From assembly GCF_021919345.1 (NCBI RefSeq), contig NZ_CP089293.1:3720001-3784000 (forward strand): a stretch of 64,000 bases of DNA. The letters run 5' to 3'. The notes below the pieces were generated by a model. That model was not told the origin of the DNA and searched no databases. It was given only the letters and a program-made list of their open reading frames with translations. This DNA comes from Paenarthrobacter nicotinovorans (lineage in GTDB: Bacteria > Actinomycetota > Actinomycetes > Actinomycetales > Micrococcaceae). Positions 45,331 through 54,092 of the stretch are shown piece after piece (positions within the stretch are counted from its first letter, which is position 1; every line of letters starts with the position of its first letter). The translations under genes were made by a program, and so were the position numbers.

Positions 45331-45814
45331 CTCCTCCGGCCGGGGCAGGCCCCGCTGCGCATGTCGACGGTAGCTCGACAAACGCAGCGGCCTGCCCGCG
45401 CTGGGTGCGCAGCGCCTGGGGATTCAGTTCAGTGCACCACGGTGGATAGACCCGGAAGCCGCGTTTGCCCTGACTCGGGCCGGAACTGACATAGCCCAGT
45501 GAGATCAACTGTTCAGGGGTGAACCGGAATACTCCGAAACGCTCACCGTCCTCCACGAAGACGAGCAGGCCTGACAACGACTCCGCCGCGGTGAACGGGC
45601 GGGTTGAACCACTGACGTCCCGCTTCCACACCGCCACAAAAGCACCCGGTTTCGTCGGCGTGATCCGCGCAGTCCGTATGCGCCACTGCTGTCCGGCGAT
45701 CAACGCAACTCCGGATTCAGAGTCGCTGTTCTGCTCCTCCGCGTGGACAATGCCGCTGGAATCATCAGGAACCGGCTGCCGGGCTACGAAGCGCTCAAAG
45801 GCGTGGAAGTTCAC
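45320..45814 (-). CDS. MepB family protein
   Basis: A 164-residue protein resembling MepB: EEQNSDSESGVALIAGQQWR near residue 25, then RTARITPTKPGAFVAVWKRD and FRFTPEQLISLGYVS, the family hallmark order. MepB is encoded with the MepA multidrug exporter in Staphylococcus, but its own function is not known. The GTG start at 45814 is the most likely; a longer frame runs into the pheA region and is rejected. Its last codons carry a large inverted repeat, and it overlaps the aldehyde dehydrogenase by 11 bp tail to tail. Confidence 0.75.
   Translation of the reverse strand: MNFHAFERFVARQPVPDDSSGIVHAEEQNSDSESGVALIAGQQWRIRTARITPTKPGAFVAVWKRDVSGSTRPFTAAESLSGLLVFVEDGERFGVFRFTPEQLISLGYVSSGPSQGKRGFRVYPPWCTELNPQALRTQRGQAAAFVELPSTCAAGPAPAGGVSR
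45343..45397. terminator. Large hairpin at the aldehyde dehydrogenase/mepB junction
   Basis: GGGCAGG (45343-45349) pairs with CCTGCCC (45391-45397), then CC with GG and GCTGCG with CGCAGC after a 2-nt bulge. A small inner GTCGA/TCGAC stem lies in the loop. It starts 12 bp after the aldehyde dehydrogenase stop, inside the mepB 3' coding end, so it probably terminates the plus-strand gene. Confidence 0.6.
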
Positions 45815-45910
45815 CTGTCGAACCCTACAGGCCACGAAAGCTGTTCCTCGCCCCCGCTGTCCAGTCACAGGTTGGACGCGGTTGGGTCGCCGGACGCTCA
45901 CCGTGTAACC

Positions 45911-46777
45911 ATGAGCAGCATGGCCCAAAAGATTGCGTACCAAGGCGAGCCCGGAGCCAATTCGGATCTCGCATGTAAGGAAATGTTCCCCGAGCTTGAA
46001 AGCGTCCCATGCGCCAGCTTTGAGGACGCGTTTGAACTGGTCTCCAATGGAGACGTCGATCTGGCCATGATCCCCATCGAGAACTCCATCGCTGGACGAG
46101 TGGCCGACATCCACGTGCTGCTCCCCCAGTCGAAACTCCAGATCGTCGGCGAGTACTTCCTGCCGATCCACTTTGACCTGATGGGAATCCCAGGCAGCAC
46201 CATTGAGAACGCCACCGAGGTCCACAGCCACATCCATGCGCTGGGTCAGTGCCGCAGGATTATCCGCGAAGCCGGGCTCAAGCCTGTCATTGCCGGGGAC
46301 ACAGCGGGATCAGCCCGCGAAGTCAGCGAGTGGAATGATCCGCGCAAACTGTCGCTGGCTCCGCCGCTTGCCGCCAAACTGTACGGACTGGACGTGCTTG
46401 CCTCCGGCGTCGAAGACAACCCAAGCAACACCACCCGCTTTGTTGTCCTGGCCCGGGAACGCGAACTTCCCACCAAGGAAGAACTCCCCGGTCCCGCAAT
46501 CACCAGCTTCGTCTTCCGGGTACGCAACGTTCCCTCAGCCCTCTACAAGGCATTGGGTGGATTCGCGACCAACGGCCTCAACATGACCCGTTTGGAAAGC
46601 TATATGGTGGGCGACGAGTTCGCGGCAACCATGTTCCTGTCCGACGTGGAGGGGCACCCCGAGGACGCCCGCCTGCGCCGTGCGCTGGAGGAATTGGAGT
46701 TCTTCACCACGGAAGTGCGCGTCCTCGGCGTCTACGCAGCAGATGCCTACAGGGAACGGAACACGGTCAGCGCCTGA
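45911..46777 (+). CDS. pheA: Prephenate dehydratase
   Basis: A 288-residue enzyme of phenylalanine synthesis that converts prephenate to phenylpyruvate. The catalytic domain opens IAYQGEPGANSDLACKEMFP and has IPIENSIAGRVADIHVLL and NTTRFVVLAR (the Thr-Arg-Phe motif). The C-terminal ACT domain for feedback control by phenylalanine begins near residue 198 (TSFVFRVRNVPSALYKALGG) and contains LNMTRLESYM. The ATG at 45911 is chosen; a GTG at 45902 and an ATG at 45920 are also possible. It is monofunctional, as usual in actinobacteria. Confidence 0.95.
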   Translation: MSSMAQKIAYQGEPGANSDLACKEMFPELESVPCASFEDAFELVSNGDVDLAMIPIENSIAGRVADIHVLLPQSKLQIVGEYFLPIHFDLMGIPGSTIENATEVHSHIHALGQCRRIIREAGLKPVIAGDTAGSAREVSEWNDPRKLSLAPPLAAKLYGLDVLASGVEDNPSNTTRFVVLARERELPTKEELPGPAITSFVFRVRNVPSALYKALGGFATNGLNMTRLESYMVGDEFAATMFLSDVEGHPEDARLRRALEELEFFTTEVRVLGVYAADAYRERNTVSA

Positions 46778-46798
46778 ACCGGTTGATGGCCGCAGCGG

Positions 46799-48172
46799 CT
46801 AGGCTCCGGAACGACCGTGGGCCAGCCCGGTCGGAATGCCGATGAGCACCGGCTCCGGAGCGGAGCAGCAACTGTTGGAATCATCCTCCGCAGATGCAGC
46901 GGCAACAGCAGGAACGTCACAACTGGTGCCGGCATCGGACGAACACACGCCGGTTTCCGGTAGTTCCAAGTGCACGGTGTCGGCTGCCACTCGATCCCCT
47001 GCCAGCGCCGCCGCCACGGAGCGGACCTGCTCGTAGCCGGTAGCCAACAGGAATGTGGGAGCACGGCCGTAGGACTTCATGCCCACAATGTAGAAGTCCT
47101 TCTCCGGGTGCGAAAGAACCTTGGCGCCGTGCGGCGGAACAGTGCCGCAGGAATGGAACTCGGGATCGATGAGCGGCCCCAGTTCAGTAGGCGCCTCAAC
47201 AGCCGGGTCCAGATCCAGGCGCAGCTCACGGAGCATATCCAGGTCCGGGCGGAATCCAGTACAAGGCACGACGACGTCTGCCACCAGGTCGCGTCCGTCG
47301 CCGGACTTTACGGTCACGCCGTGCTCGGCATCGGTCAGCGAGCTGATGCCAAAGCCCATGTGGAGTTCTATCGTTCCGGCGTCGACCAAGCGGCGAAGAC
47401 GGGAGCCAAGTTGTCCGCGCGCGGGCAGTCCATCGGCATGTCCGCCACCGTAGGCTTTCTCTGCCGAGGCTCCCCGGACAGCCCAAAGAATACGTGTCCC
47501 CGGTTCTTCCTTGGCCAGTTCCGCAAGGTTGATCAAAGTATTCGCCGCGGAGTGCCCCGCACCGACCACCAGGACCCGGCGTCCAGCGAAGGAATGCCGG
47601 TCCCGCCCTGAGACGTCGGGAAGGGATGATGAAATCCTGTCAGAGGCGCGGTCCTCACCGATGGCAGGCAGGCCCGACATCCCCAGCGGGTTACGCCTTG
47701 ACCATGTGCCTGAGGCATCGATGACCGCCGAAACGGCGTAGTCGTGTACCTCCCCCGCGGTATCTAGAACGCGCACAACAAAGGGGGTCGTGTCGCGGTT
47801 GCGCCCTTGGGTCTTGTCCAGGCCGCTACGGGTGACGGCGAGAACCCGGGCTCCCGTCCGGAGCCGGGAAGCGATCGCCGGGATGGCGGACAACGGGGCA
47901 AGGTAGTTGTCGATGAGTTCGCCGCCGTAGGGAAGCGCAGTCAGCCGCGGTGATTCCCAACCCGTGGGTTCAAGCAGGCGGACGGCCGCGGCGTCGAGGT
48001 TGAATCGCCATGGCGAGAACAACCGGATGTGGCGCCATTGTTCAATGGCCGCACCTGCCGTTGCTCCGGCTTCGAAGATCAGCGGGTCCAGGCCGCGCTC
48101 GAGCAGGTGGGCTGCTGCAGCCAATCCGACGGGACCCGCACCGATTACGGCGACGGGAAGGTTTTCAACCAT
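46799..48172 (-). CDS. ArsO-like flavoprotein monooxygenase of the arsenic island, Cys-rich tail
   Basis: A 457-residue FAD/NAD(P)-binding oxidoreductase. The FAD motif is VAVIGAGPVGLAAAAHLLERG at residues 7-27, and the NADPH motif is VLVVGAGHSAANTLINL near residue 195. The C-terminal 50 residues hold five cysteines (CSSDAGTSCDVPA and SNSCCSAPEP) absent from typical flavin monooxygenases, which could bind arsenite or another metal. It follows trxB by 28 bp at the end of the acr3-arsC-trxB-arsO transcript. ArsO-type genes are common in ars clusters, but their reaction is not settled. The start at 48172 (MVENLPVAVI) is clear. Confidence 0.75.
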   Translation of the reverse strand: MVENLPVAVIGAGPVGLAAAAHLLERGLDPLIFEAGATAGAAIEQWRHIRLFSPWRFNLDAAAVRLLEPTGWESPRLTALPYGGELIDNYLAPLSAIPAIASRLRTGARVLAVTRSGLDKTQGRNRDTTPFVVRVLDTAGEVHDYAVSAVIDASGTWSRRNPLGMSGLPAIGEDRASDRISSSLPDVSGRDRHSFAGRRVLVVGAGHSAANTLINLAELAKEEPGTRILWAVRGASAEKAYGGGHADGLPARGQLGSRLRRLVDAGTIELHMGFGISSLTDAEHGVTVKSGDGRDLVADVVVPCTGFRPDLDMLRELRLDLDPAVEAPTELGPLIDPEFHSCGTVPPHGAKVLSHPEKDFYIVGMKSYGRAPTFLLATGYEQVRSVAAALAGDRVAADTVHLELPETGVCSSDAGTSCDVPAVAAASAEDDSNSCCSAPEPVLIGIPTGLAHGRSGA

Positions 48173-48200
48173 GAGTGACTCATACCTCCATTGGTATTGC

Positions 48201-49178
48201 TCAGAAGTGGGTTGGCTCTTCGACCAGTGCTGTTGCGATGCTGTCCGCATCATCCAGGGCGGCCAGGTACCGTTCGGCGTCCAAGGCAGCCGCGCAGCCC
48301 GTGCCGGCCGCTGTGATGGCTTGCCGATAGCGGTGATCCACCGCGTCGCCGCATGCGAAGACACCCGACAAGTTGGTCAGCGTGGTGGGCGACTCCACCT
48401 TGATGTAGCCCTCCTCGTCGAGGTCCACCTGGCCCGCGACGAGCTCGGTGCGCGGCAGGTGGCCAATGGCAACGAAGATGCCTGTAGCCCCCTGCTCCCG
48501 GGTTTCGCCGGTACGGGTGTCCGTGAGGGTCACGCCAGTTACTTTGCTGTCGCCGTGGATCTTGGTGATGGCCGAGTTCCAGGCGAACGTGATTTTCGGA
48601 TTGTCCTTGGCGCGCTGGGCCATGATGCGGGATGCCCGCAATTCACCCTTCCGGACCACCACTGTCACGGACTTGCCGAAGCGCGTGAGGAACGTGGCCT
48701 CCTCCATGGCTGAGTCCCCGCCACCAACCACGATGATGTCCTGTTCGCGGAAGAAGAAGCCGTCACAGGTGGCACACCAGGACACACCGTGTCCGCTGAG
48801 CTTCTTCTCCTCCGGGAGGCCCAGCTCCTTGTACGCGGAACCGGTGGCAAGGATGACGGCCGGAGCCTCGTGGGTCTCACCCGCCCCGGTGACCACCCGC
48901 TTCAGGTGACCTCTGAGTTCAACTTCCGTGACGTCGTCGAACACTATGCGGGCGCCGAACTTTTCGGCCTGTTCCTGGAGACCGTCCATGAGCTCGGGAC
49001 CTTGGATGCCTGCCGGGAAACCGGGGAAGTTCTCCACTTCGGTGGTGTTCATCAGGGCGCCGCCGGCCGTAACTGAACCTGCCAGGACCAGGGGGTTCAG
49101 GCCTGCCCGGGCGGCATAAATGGCGGCCGTGTACCCCGCGGGGCCGGACCCGATGATGATCAATTGTTCGTTGCTCAC
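48201..49178 (-). CDS. trxB: Thioredoxin reductase
   Basis: A 325-residue flavoenzyme passing electrons from NADPH to thioredoxin. The FAD motif is [20 protein letters not shown] near residue 7, the redox pair is CATC in [12 protein letters not shown] near residue 137, the NADPH motif is [15 protein letters not shown], and the C-terminal [19 protein letters not shown] is typical. It starts 25 bp after arsC on the same strand, so it probably supplies reducing power to a thioredoxin-coupled arsenate reductase. Confidence 0.93.
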   Translation of the reverse strand: MSNEQLIIIGSGPAGYTAAIYAARAGLNPLVLAGSVTAGGALMNTTEVENFPGFPAGIQGPELMDGLQEQAEKFGARIVFDDVTEVELRGHLKRVVTGAGETHEAPAVILATGSAYKELGLPEEKKLSGHGVSWCATCDGFFFREQDIIVVGGGDSAMEEATFLTRFGKSVTVVVRKGELRASRIMAQRAKDNPKITFAWNSAITKIHGDSKVTGVTLTDTRTGETREQGATGIFVAIGHLPRTELVAGQVDLDEEGYIKVESPTTLTNLSGVFACGDAVDHRYRQAITAAGTGCAAALDAERYLAALDDADSIATALVEEPTHF

Positions 49179-49203
49179 GGGTGTCTCTCCTGTTTCTCGG
49201 GGT

Positions 49204-49626
49204 TTACTTGGCTGCAGGGATCAATGAGGCGATCAGGTCCTCGATACGTGTCTTGATTTCGTCGCGGATCGGGCGGACTGCGTCCAGGCCTTGGCCTGCG
49301 GGGTCTTCCAAAACCCAGTCCTCGTAGCGCTTTCCTGGAAAATACGGGCACTCGTCGCCGCATCCCATGGTGATGACGACGTCGGACTCCTTGACCGCCT
49401 CCGTGGTGAGGACCTTTGGTATCTCGGCGGACATATCGATGCCAAGTTCAGACATGGCTTCGACGGCAGCAGGGTTGACTTTGTCCGCGGGCTGCGAACC
49501 GGCGGAGCGGACTTCGATGGCTCCGTCGGAGAGCGTCGTGAGGAATGCTGCGGCCATCTGGGAGCGTCCCGCGTTATGGACGCAGACGAACAGGACTGAA
49601 GGCTTCTTGGCGTTTTCGGTGGTCAT
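49204..49626 (-). CDS. arsC: Arsenate reductase, thioredoxin-coupled low-molecular-weight phosphatase type
   Basis: A 140-residue enzyme reducing arsenate to arsenite. The phosphatase loop C-x5-R-S is [18 protein letters not shown] near residue 14. A second Cys-rich segment, [20 protein letters not shown] near residue 88, gives the redox Cys pair, and the catalytic Asp lies in VLEDPAG. It sits between acr3 (14 bp upstream) and trxB, so arsenite made here leaves through Acr3. Mycothiol coupling is possible, but the adjacent trxB favours thioredoxin. Confidence 0.92.
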   Translation of the reverse strand: MTTENAKKPSVLFVCVHNAGRSQMAAAFLTTLSDGAIEVRSAGSQPADKVNPAAVEAMSELGIDMSAEIPKVLTTEAVKESDVVITMGCGDECPYFPGKRYEDWVLEDPAGQGLDAVRPIRDEIKTRIEDLIASLIPAAK

Positions 49627-49640
49627 GGTTTCCTCGAAGG

Positions 49641-50741
49641 TCAGGCAGCGATGGTGGTGGAAGGAAAATAGCGCTCGCGCGCCCAGAGGGCTACATACAC
49701 AAGTGCAACAAGGACGGGTACTTCAATCAAGGGCCCGACGACGCCGGCGAGGGCTTGGCCCGAGGTTACGCCAAAGGTTCCGATCGCTACGGCGATGGCG
49801 AGTTCGAAGTTGTTGCCGGCGGCCGTGAAAGCGAGGGTGGTGGATTTGGCGTAGCCGAGGTTCAGCAGGCGGCCTGTCAGCATCCCGGCGCCGAACACCA
49901 CCAGGAAGTAGACCAGCAACGGCAAAGCAATGCGGAGAACATCCATCGGCCGGGACATGATGGTGCCGCCCTGGAGCGCGAACAGAAGTGTGATGGTGAA
50001 AAGGAGGCCGTAGAGCGCCCACGGACCAATCCTGGGCAAGAGGACGTCCTCGTACCAGATGCGTCCTTTGGCCTTCTCGCCAATGACCCGGGTGAGGAAG
50101 CCGGCGAGCAGCGGTATACCAAGGAAGACGAGAACTGAGAGCGTGATGGCCCAGAAGGAGAAATCGGCAGCGGTGGTGGGAAGACCAAGAAGGGAGGGCA
50201 GCCACTGGAGGTAGAACCAGCCAAGGCCCCCGAATGCGACCACTTGGAAGACTGAGTTGATGAAGACAAGAACGGCAGCGGATTCACGGTCTCCGCACGC
50301 GAGGTCGTTCCAGATCATCACCATGGCGATGCAGCGTGCCAAACCCACAATGATCAAGCCCGTCCGGTATTCCGGCAGATCGGGGATGAACAACCACGCG
50401 AGCGCAAACATGAAGGCAGGGGCCAGAACCCAGTTGATCACCAGCGAGGTGACCATCAACTTGCGGTCGGCCAGCACCCGGTGTGCCTGGTCGTAGCGGA
50501 CTTTGGCGAGAACCGGGTACATCATCACCAGCAGGCCCAGGGCGATAGGCAACGAGACTTCGCCGATCTTCACGCCCTCCAGGGCAGTATTCAGCCCCGG
50601 AATGAGACCGCCCAGAAGCAAGCCCAGGACCATGGCGGCGATTATCCAGAGGGGGAGGAAACGGTCAACGGCCGAAAGCTTTCCCACGACGGCGGCGCCC
50701 TGGTTCACCTCACGGGCTGCGGTTTTCGTCGGGGTGCTCAC
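49641..50741 (-). CDS. acr3: ACR3 family arsenite efflux transporter
   Basis: A 366-residue transporter with about ten helices. The conserved Cys of ACR3 lies in GLARCIAMVMIWNDLACGD near residue 135, and the second hallmark (FTAAGNNFELAIAVAIGTFG, with the essential Glu) is near residue 310. It exports arsenite by proton antiport. It is the first gene of the minus-strand ars transcript and is divergent from arsR, with two ArsR-type operators between them. Confidence 0.93.
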   Translation of the reverse strand: MSTPTKTAAREVNQGAAVVGKLSAVDRFLPLWIIAAMVLGLLLGGLIPGLNTALEGVKIGEVSLPIALGLLVMMYPVLAKVRYDQAHRVLADRKLMVTSLVINWVLAPAFMFALAWLFIPDLPEYRTGLIIVGLARCIAMVMIWNDLACGDRESAAVLVFINSVFQVVAFGGLGWFYLQWLPSLLGLPTTAADFSFWAITLSVLVFLGIPLLAGFLTRVIGEKAKGRIWYEDVLLPRIGPWALYGLLFTITLLFALQGGTIMSRPMDVLRIALPLLVYFLVVFGAGMLTGRLLNLGYAKSTTLAFTAAGNNFELAIAVAIGTFGVTSGQALAGVVGPLIEVPVLVALVYVALWARERYFPSTTIAA

Positions 50742-50782
50742 GTGGCTCCTGATCTCGATGCCCGCTATCGACGGGGCAGAAC

Positions 50783-50798
50783 ATTGATGAACTTCGAT
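50783..50798. promoter_or_regulatory. ArsR operator 1
   Basis: ATTGA-N6-TCGAT, an inverted repeat with one mismatch, lies 42 bp upstream of acr3. It is the mirror image of the site at 50818-50833 and is probably bound by ArsR to silence acr3. Confidence 0.5.
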
Positions 50799-50817
50799 AT
50801 TGAGTATGTCCGGCTAT

Positions 50818-50833
50818 ATCGATGCTTGTCAAT
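50818..50833. promoter_or_regulatory. ArsR operator 2
   Basis: ATCGA-N6-TCAAT lies 19-34 bp upstream of the arsR start at 50852. With the first site it forms a pair in opposite orientation 35 bp apart, one for each divergent promoter. Confidence 0.5.
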
Positions 50834-50851
50834 GTATGGCACCATGGGTGT

Positions 50852-51208
50852 ATGAAGTCCGGGCCTGTTCTTGAGTTGACACAAGTAGAAGCGGAAGAGT
50901 GCTGCGAGCCGTCGGGGCCGTCGTCCATCGACGAATACGAGGCTCAACTCCGGGCATCGGTATTCAAAGCCCTTGCGGACCCCAACCGCTTGCGCCTTTT
51001 GTCCATCGTCAAGGGTTCGGAAGGAGGCGAAGCCTGCGTGTGCGACCTCACCGGGCCACTGAGCCTCGGCCAGCCCACAGTGTCCCACCACCTTAGAATC
51101 CTCGTGGATGCGGGCCTCCTCCACCGCGAGAAGCGCGGCACCTGGGCTTATTACTCCATGGTCCCCGGCGCAATGGAACGGACCAGCAGCCTCCTGGAAA
51201 GCCTGTGA
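50852..51208 (+). CDS. arsR: ArsR family arsenic-responsive repressor
   Basis: A 118-residue winged-helix repressor released from DNA by arsenite. Likely As(III) ligands are the Cys17-Cys18 pair (AEECCEPSG) and Cys62/Cys64 in EACVCDLTG; a paired N-terminal Cys plus one helix Cys resembles the Corynebacterium ArsR site. The recognition helix is LGQPTVSHHLRILVDAGLL. The start at 50852 is preferred over an in-frame ATG at 50822, which would overlap the operator. The next gene overlaps it by GTGA. Confidence 0.9.
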   Translation: MKSGPVLELTQVEAEECCEPSGPSSIDEYEAQLRASVFKALADPNRLRLLSIVKGSEGGEACVCDLTGPLSLGQPTVSHHLRILVDAGLLHREKRGTWAYYSMVPGAMERTSSLLESL

Positions 51209-51750
51209 CTTTCCCGGTCACCGCCGGCGCACACTCCAGCGACGGCGCACGGCTAGTTATACGTCCGATGACGGGACAGGATTGGCCTGGAGTGAGGGAG
51301 ATCTTCACAGCCGGAATCGAGTCCGGGCACGCCACCTTCGAAGCCAACGCTCCGGAATGGGAGCAATTCGACGCTTCGCGTTTGAAGGAACACCGGCTGG
51401 TTGCTGATGTGGACGGCGTGGTGCTGGGCTGGGCCGCGGTTTCGGCGGTGTCGTCCCGGGCCGCTTACGCCGGCGTCGTGGAGCATTCCATCTACGTTGC
51501 CCGGGAAGCCAGGGGCTTGGGCGTTGGGAAGAACCTCCTCCGGGCACTGATCGTCTCCACGGAGAGTGCCGGCATCTGGACCATCCAAGCCAGCGTGTTC
51601 CCCGAGAACGAAGCCAGCCTTCGGCTCCACACAGCCGAAGGCTTCGTCGTTGTCGGACGCCGGGAGCGCATCGCCCGCATGCCTGGAGGTCCCCGCGTCG
51701 GTCAGTGGCGTGACACCGTCCTGATTGAGCGCCGGTCGCGGCAGGTGTAA
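51205..51750 (+). CDS. GNAT N-acetyltransferase, ArsN/phosphinothricin acetyltransferase type
   Basis: A 181-residue acetyltransferase of the Pat/ArsN type. Typical segments are IRPMTGQDWPGVREIFTAGI near the start, the acetyl-CoA loop YVAREARGLGVGKNLLRALI near residue 97, and LHTAEGFVVVGRRERIAR near residue 142. The GTG start overlaps the arsR stop, so it is the second gene of the arsR transcript. ArsN1 proteins encoded in ars operons acetylate arsinothricin and phosphinothricin; by that precedent the role is resistance to this arsenic antibiotic. Substrate specificity is inferred from context. Confidence 0.8.
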   Translation: MTFPVTAGAHSSDGARLVIRPMTGQDWPGVREIFTAGIESGHATFEANAPEWEQFDASRLKEHRLVADVDGVVLGWAAVSAVSSRAAYAGVVEHSIYVAREARGLGVGKNLLRALIVSTESAGIWTIQASVFPENEASLRLHTAEGFVVVGRRERIARMPGGPRVGQWRDTVLIERRSRQV

Positions 51751-53925
51751 CTACCTCCCCACCGGCGCTTCTTCCTCTTCACGGGCCCCGGCCGAAGGTG
51801 CCGAAGATTCACGGGCCAGCTTGCCCGGCCACCAGATCCTGCTGCCGATGTCATAGGCGAGCGCGGGCACCAGCAGCGAGCGGACCAGCACGGTATCCAG
51901 CAGCACGCCGAAGGCCACGATAAATGCCAGCTGCACCAGGAACATGATGGGGATGACGCCCAATGCCGCGAACGTAGCTGCCAGAACCACACCGGCGGAA
52001 GTGATGACCCCGCCAGTAACGCCCAAGCCGCGGAGGATGCCTGGGCGGGTTCCGTGCTTCAACGACTCTTCGCGGACCCGGCTCATCAGGAAGATGTTGT
52101 AGTCCACACCCAAGGCAACAAGGAACACGAAGCCGAACAGCGGCACGGTGGCATCGGCTCCGGAGAATCCGAAGAACCCGTTGAACACCCACGCCGAGAC
52201 GCCCATCGCGGCACCGTAGGAGAGCACCACGGAGAGCACCAGCAGCACAGGTGCTACCACGGAGCGCAGAAGGAGCATCAGGATGAAGAGGATGACCACC
52301 AGGACGATCGGAATGATGACCACGAGGTCGCGCTGGGCAGTGGTGTTGGTGTCCAGCGCTGTGGCTGTCACCCCGCCCACCAATGCCCCGGAGTCAACCT
52401 CGCGTACTGATGACCGCAATTCCTTCACGGCGTTTTCGGCTTCGATGGAGTCCGCCGCTGAGTCCAGGGTGGCGTTGATGAGGACCCGGCCGTCGCGGAC
52501 GGCGGGATCGGAAGGAGTTCCCGGCGCTCCGGTAATGGGGACGTTTCCTTCGGCCAAAAGGTAGGCGTCACCAACTCCGTTGGCTGCTTTGACCTTGTCC
52601 AGGACCTGCTGCGCGGAACTTTGCGAGGCGACGACGACGGCGGGGCTGCCGCTGCCGGCGTCGAAATGGCGCGCCAAAGCTTCCTGGCCGTCGACGGCGT
52701 CGGACTTGGCCAAAATGACGTCCGTCTGCGGCACACCGTTTGCCTTCAGCTGCAACACACCTGTGGCAGCGACCAGGAGCAGCAACACCGACGCCACCCA
52801 GACAACGCGGGGACGTCGTGAAACCAGACGGCCCGTGGCGCGCCACAGACCCTTTTGCCCCTCAAGTCCGGTGACAATCTCAGGTTCGCGTTCGTCGTCG
52901 GGCAGGAGCTTGGGGCGGAAGGGCCAGAAGGCAGCGCGGCCCAGCAGCGCCATCAAGGCGGGCAGGAGCGTGAGCGCGGCGAACAATGAGCAGAGAATGC
53001 CTGCCGCCGCTACGGGACCGAGTGCCTTGTTGGAATTCAGGTCTGAGAAGAGCAGGCAGAGCAGGGCGATGATCACTGTGGCACCCGATGCGAGGATCGG
53101 CTCGAAGGACGCCTTCCAAGCTGTCAGGACTGCCTGCGTCCGGTTGCTGGTGTGGGTCAGGGCCTCACGGAAGCGGGCCACGAACAGCAGCGCGTAGTCG
53201 GTGGCCGCGCCGATCACCAGGATGGACAGGATGCCCTGGCTTTGCCCGTTGAGCTGGATCCAGCCCATCTTGGCCATGGCGAAGACCAGCAGTATTGCGG
53301 CGCACAAGGCGAACACCGAGGTGAAGAGTACTGCCAGCGGGAGCACCACCGAGCGGTAGACCAAAAGCAGGATCACGAACACGGCGCCCAAGGCGACCAA
53401 CAGCAGGATGCCGTCAATGCCGCCGAATGCGTTGACCAGGTCAGCGGTCAATCCCGCGGGGCCTGTAACGAAGGCCTTCATCCCATCCGGGGCGCCCGGC
53501 TGCACGACGTCGCGCAGTTCCTTCACCACGTCCCGTATTTCATCGGTGGAAGCGATCGGAACGATGTACTGGACGGCTTTTCCGTCTTCAGACGGAATAG
53601 GCCCGACGACGGCGCTCCCCAGCTTGAGTGCCTCGATGTCGGTTTTCAGTTTGGCTGCTTCGCCCAGTTGGGCCGGGGTGAACGCTGCATCGTTTTCGAG
53701 GATGACCACCGCGGGGATCTCTTCGGAGTCGCGGAACTTGGCCTGCCAGTCGCCGGCTTCGGTAGCTTCGGCCCCGGCCGGGAGGAAGGAAGCCTGGTCG
53801 TTCGATGAGACCTCGTCCAAACGCCCGAAGGTAGGGCCGCCGACTCCTGCAATGCCCAGCCAGGTGATGACCAGCACCACGGGCACCAGCCAGCGTAGCC
53901 AGAACGGTACTTTCTTCGGGTTCAT
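51751..53925 (-). CDS. MMPL/RND family transporter
   Basis: A 724-residue transporter with the two-repeat MMPL layout: a first helix (residues 8-28), a large extracytoplasmic loop to about 170, five helices (to about 330), a helix near 375, a second loop and a final five-helix bundle. The helix-4 region GAATDYALLFVARFREAL and its second-repeat partner ALGVDYNIFLMSRVREE carry the conserved Asp-Tyr pair used for proton relay. Relatives export lipids or drugs. It is divergent from a MarR regulator across a palindromic operator. The substrate is unknown. Confidence 0.92.
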   Translation of the reverse strand: MNPKKVPFWLRWLVPVVLVITWLGIAGVGGPTFGRLDEVSSNDQASFLPAGAEATEAGDWQAKFRDSEEIPAVVILENDAAFTPAQLGEAAKLKTDIEALKLGSAVVGPIPSEDGKAVQYIVPIASTDEIRDVVKELRDVVQPGAPDGMKAFVTGPAGLTADLVNAFGGIDGILLLVALGAVFVILLLVYRSVVLPLAVLFTSVFALCAAILLVFAMAKMGWIQLNGQSQGILSILVIGAATDYALLFVARFREALTHTSNRTQAVLTAWKASFEPILASGATVIIALLCLLFSDLNSNKALGPVAAAGILCSLFAALTLLPALMALLGRAAFWPFRPKLLPDDEREPEIVTGLEGQKGLWRATGRLVSRRPRVVWVASVLLLLVAATGVLQLKANGVPQTDVILAKSDAVDGQEALARHFDAGSGSPAVVVASQSSAQQVLDKVKAANGVGDAYLLAEGNVPITGAPGTPSDPAVRDGRVLINATLDSAADSIEAENAVKELRSSVREVDSGALVGGVTATALDTNTTAQRDLVVIIPIVLVVILFILMLLLRSVVAPVLLVLSVVLSYGAAMGVSAWVFNGFFGFSGADATVPLFGFVFLVALGVDYNIFLMSRVREESLKHGTRPGILRGLGVTGGVITSAGVVLAATFAALGVIPIMFLVQLAFIVAFGVLLDTVLVRSLLVPALAYDIGSRIWWPGKLARESSAPSAGAREEEEAPVGR

Positions 53926-53962
53926 GAGTCCTTCTTCTGTGGGGATGCCGTGCGGGTCTTTA

Positions 53963-53991
53963 TTCCACCATAGATTATCTCTATGATGGAA
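53963..53991. promoter_or_regulatory. MarR-type operator between the MMPL and MarR genes
   Basis: TTCCACCATAGA-TTATC-TCTATGATGGAA is an inverted repeat with 11 of 12 arm positions matching. It lies 38 bp from the MMPL start and about 100 bp before marR, in the divergent promoter region. Confidence 0.6.
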
Positions 53992-54092
53992 CTATTCCAA
54001 GGCCTCAAGGAAAGGAATGCCGGATTCGCGGACTGCGAGGAGTAATATCCGGAAGGCAGCAAACACGAGACGACGCTGGCAGGAGGGCGGAC

